Below, piece after piece: positions 11,624 through 11,819 of a DNA stretch of 11,819 nucleotides. Every line of letters starts with the position of its first letter. Position 1 is the stretch's first letter. Both the position numbers and the translations under genes were made by a program. The notes under the pieces are model-generated. The model ran no database searches and was not told the origin of the DNA. It saw only the letters and a list, made by a program, of their open reading frames with translations. The stretch comes from CAZDHT01 sp964505325 (GTDB lineage Bacteria; Planctomycetota; PUPC01), in NCBI GenBank assembly GCA_964505325.1, contig CAZDHT010000173.1, forward strand, positions 1 to 11,819. The letters run 5' to 3'.

Positions 11624-11819
11624 TGCGGCGCGCGCACGCACTGTCGCAACGACGATGATGACCTATAGCGGTAGATGCGGGCGGCGTCGGCGGCCTGCTG
11701 AATCTGCCACGGCTGGGCATCCCCGCGCCTACCGATCTCGGCCAGGAACATGTCGAGCGTCTGTTCGAAGGTGTACCCGCCATGCCCTTGGGCGAAGAAC
11801 AGGAACTCGCGCACCCAGC
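11494..11819 (-). pseudogene. N-terminal fragment of a tyrosine recombinase (phage-type integrase)
   Basis: The minus frame enters from the right edge and reads WVREFLFFAQGHGGYTFEQT, LDMFLAEIGRRGDAQPWQIQ, then QAADAARIYRYR (11817 to about 11662). This looks like the SAM-like core-binding domain of XerC/D-type integrases: the WVRxFxxF helix, the FL..I...G stretch and the final LxxLYR-like helix. After IYRYR the sequence loses all resemblance. The open frame ends at TAG 11494-11496, inside the opposite zinc-ribbon gene, and no catalytic domain (R...HxxR...Y) follows. The gene is therefore either truncated here or a short remnant; its start lies outside the window. The break falls at a 12-nt direct repeat shared with the zinc-ribbon gene. 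The call depends on family resemblance by eye. Confidence 0.5.

Overview
This is a GC-rich bacterial window made mostly of sugar-metabolism genes of families that are heavily expanded in Planctomycetota and similar environmental phyla (Armatimonadota, Hydrogenedentota, Lentisphaerota): Gfo/Idh/MocA oxidoreductases, xylose-isomerase-like TIM barrels and uroporphyrinogen-decarboxylase (URO-D) family paralogs. The phylum is inferred from gene content only; there is no rRNA or other marker.

Layout. (1) Positions 1-757, minus strand: the N-terminal two thirds of a URO-D family protein running off the left edge. (2) Positions 758-872: a divergent intergenic region with a perfect 8-bp-stem hairpin and a good promoter for the next gene. 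(3) Positions 873-2351, plus strand: an FGGY-family xylulokinase (xylB). (4) Positions 2334-10100, minus strand: a tightly packed seven-gene operon read right to left. Its order is a divergent xylose isomerase homolog, URO-D paralog, GH109-like Gfo/Idh/MocA protein, second URO-D paralog, multispanning membrane protein, Gfo/Idh/MocA dehydrogenase, and AP-endonuclease-2-type sugar isomerase/epimerase. Junctions are GTGA or ATGA overlaps or gaps of at most 27 nt. The last gene overlaps the 3' end of xylB tail to tail by 18 bp. (5) Positions 10101-10578: an intergenic region holding a 287-bp MITE-like element with perfect 24-bp terminal inverted repeats and an 8-bp target duplication. It sits inside an older inverted repeat and abuts the promoter of the next gene. 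(6) Positions 10579-11364, plus strand: an EstA/esterase-D-type serine esterase. (7) Positions 11365-11819: a small zinc-ribbon protein gene on the plus strand and, on the minus strand, a fragment of a tyrosine-recombinase N-terminal domain.

How the genes may work together (inference). The xylose-isomerase-like enzyme, ketose-epimerase-like TIM barrel and xylulokinase suggest conversion of an aldose to a ketose and its phosphorylation. The two NAD-dependent Gfo/Idh/MocA proteins suggest an oxidised (keto-sugar) intermediate, as in 3-keto-glycoside cleavage or GH109-type glycoside hydrolysis. The esterase could remove acyl groups. The URO-D paralogs are not heme genes; their job is unknown, and methyl transfer is one possibility. 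The most distinctive findings are the MITE with clean boundaries and the unusual gene set of the operon.
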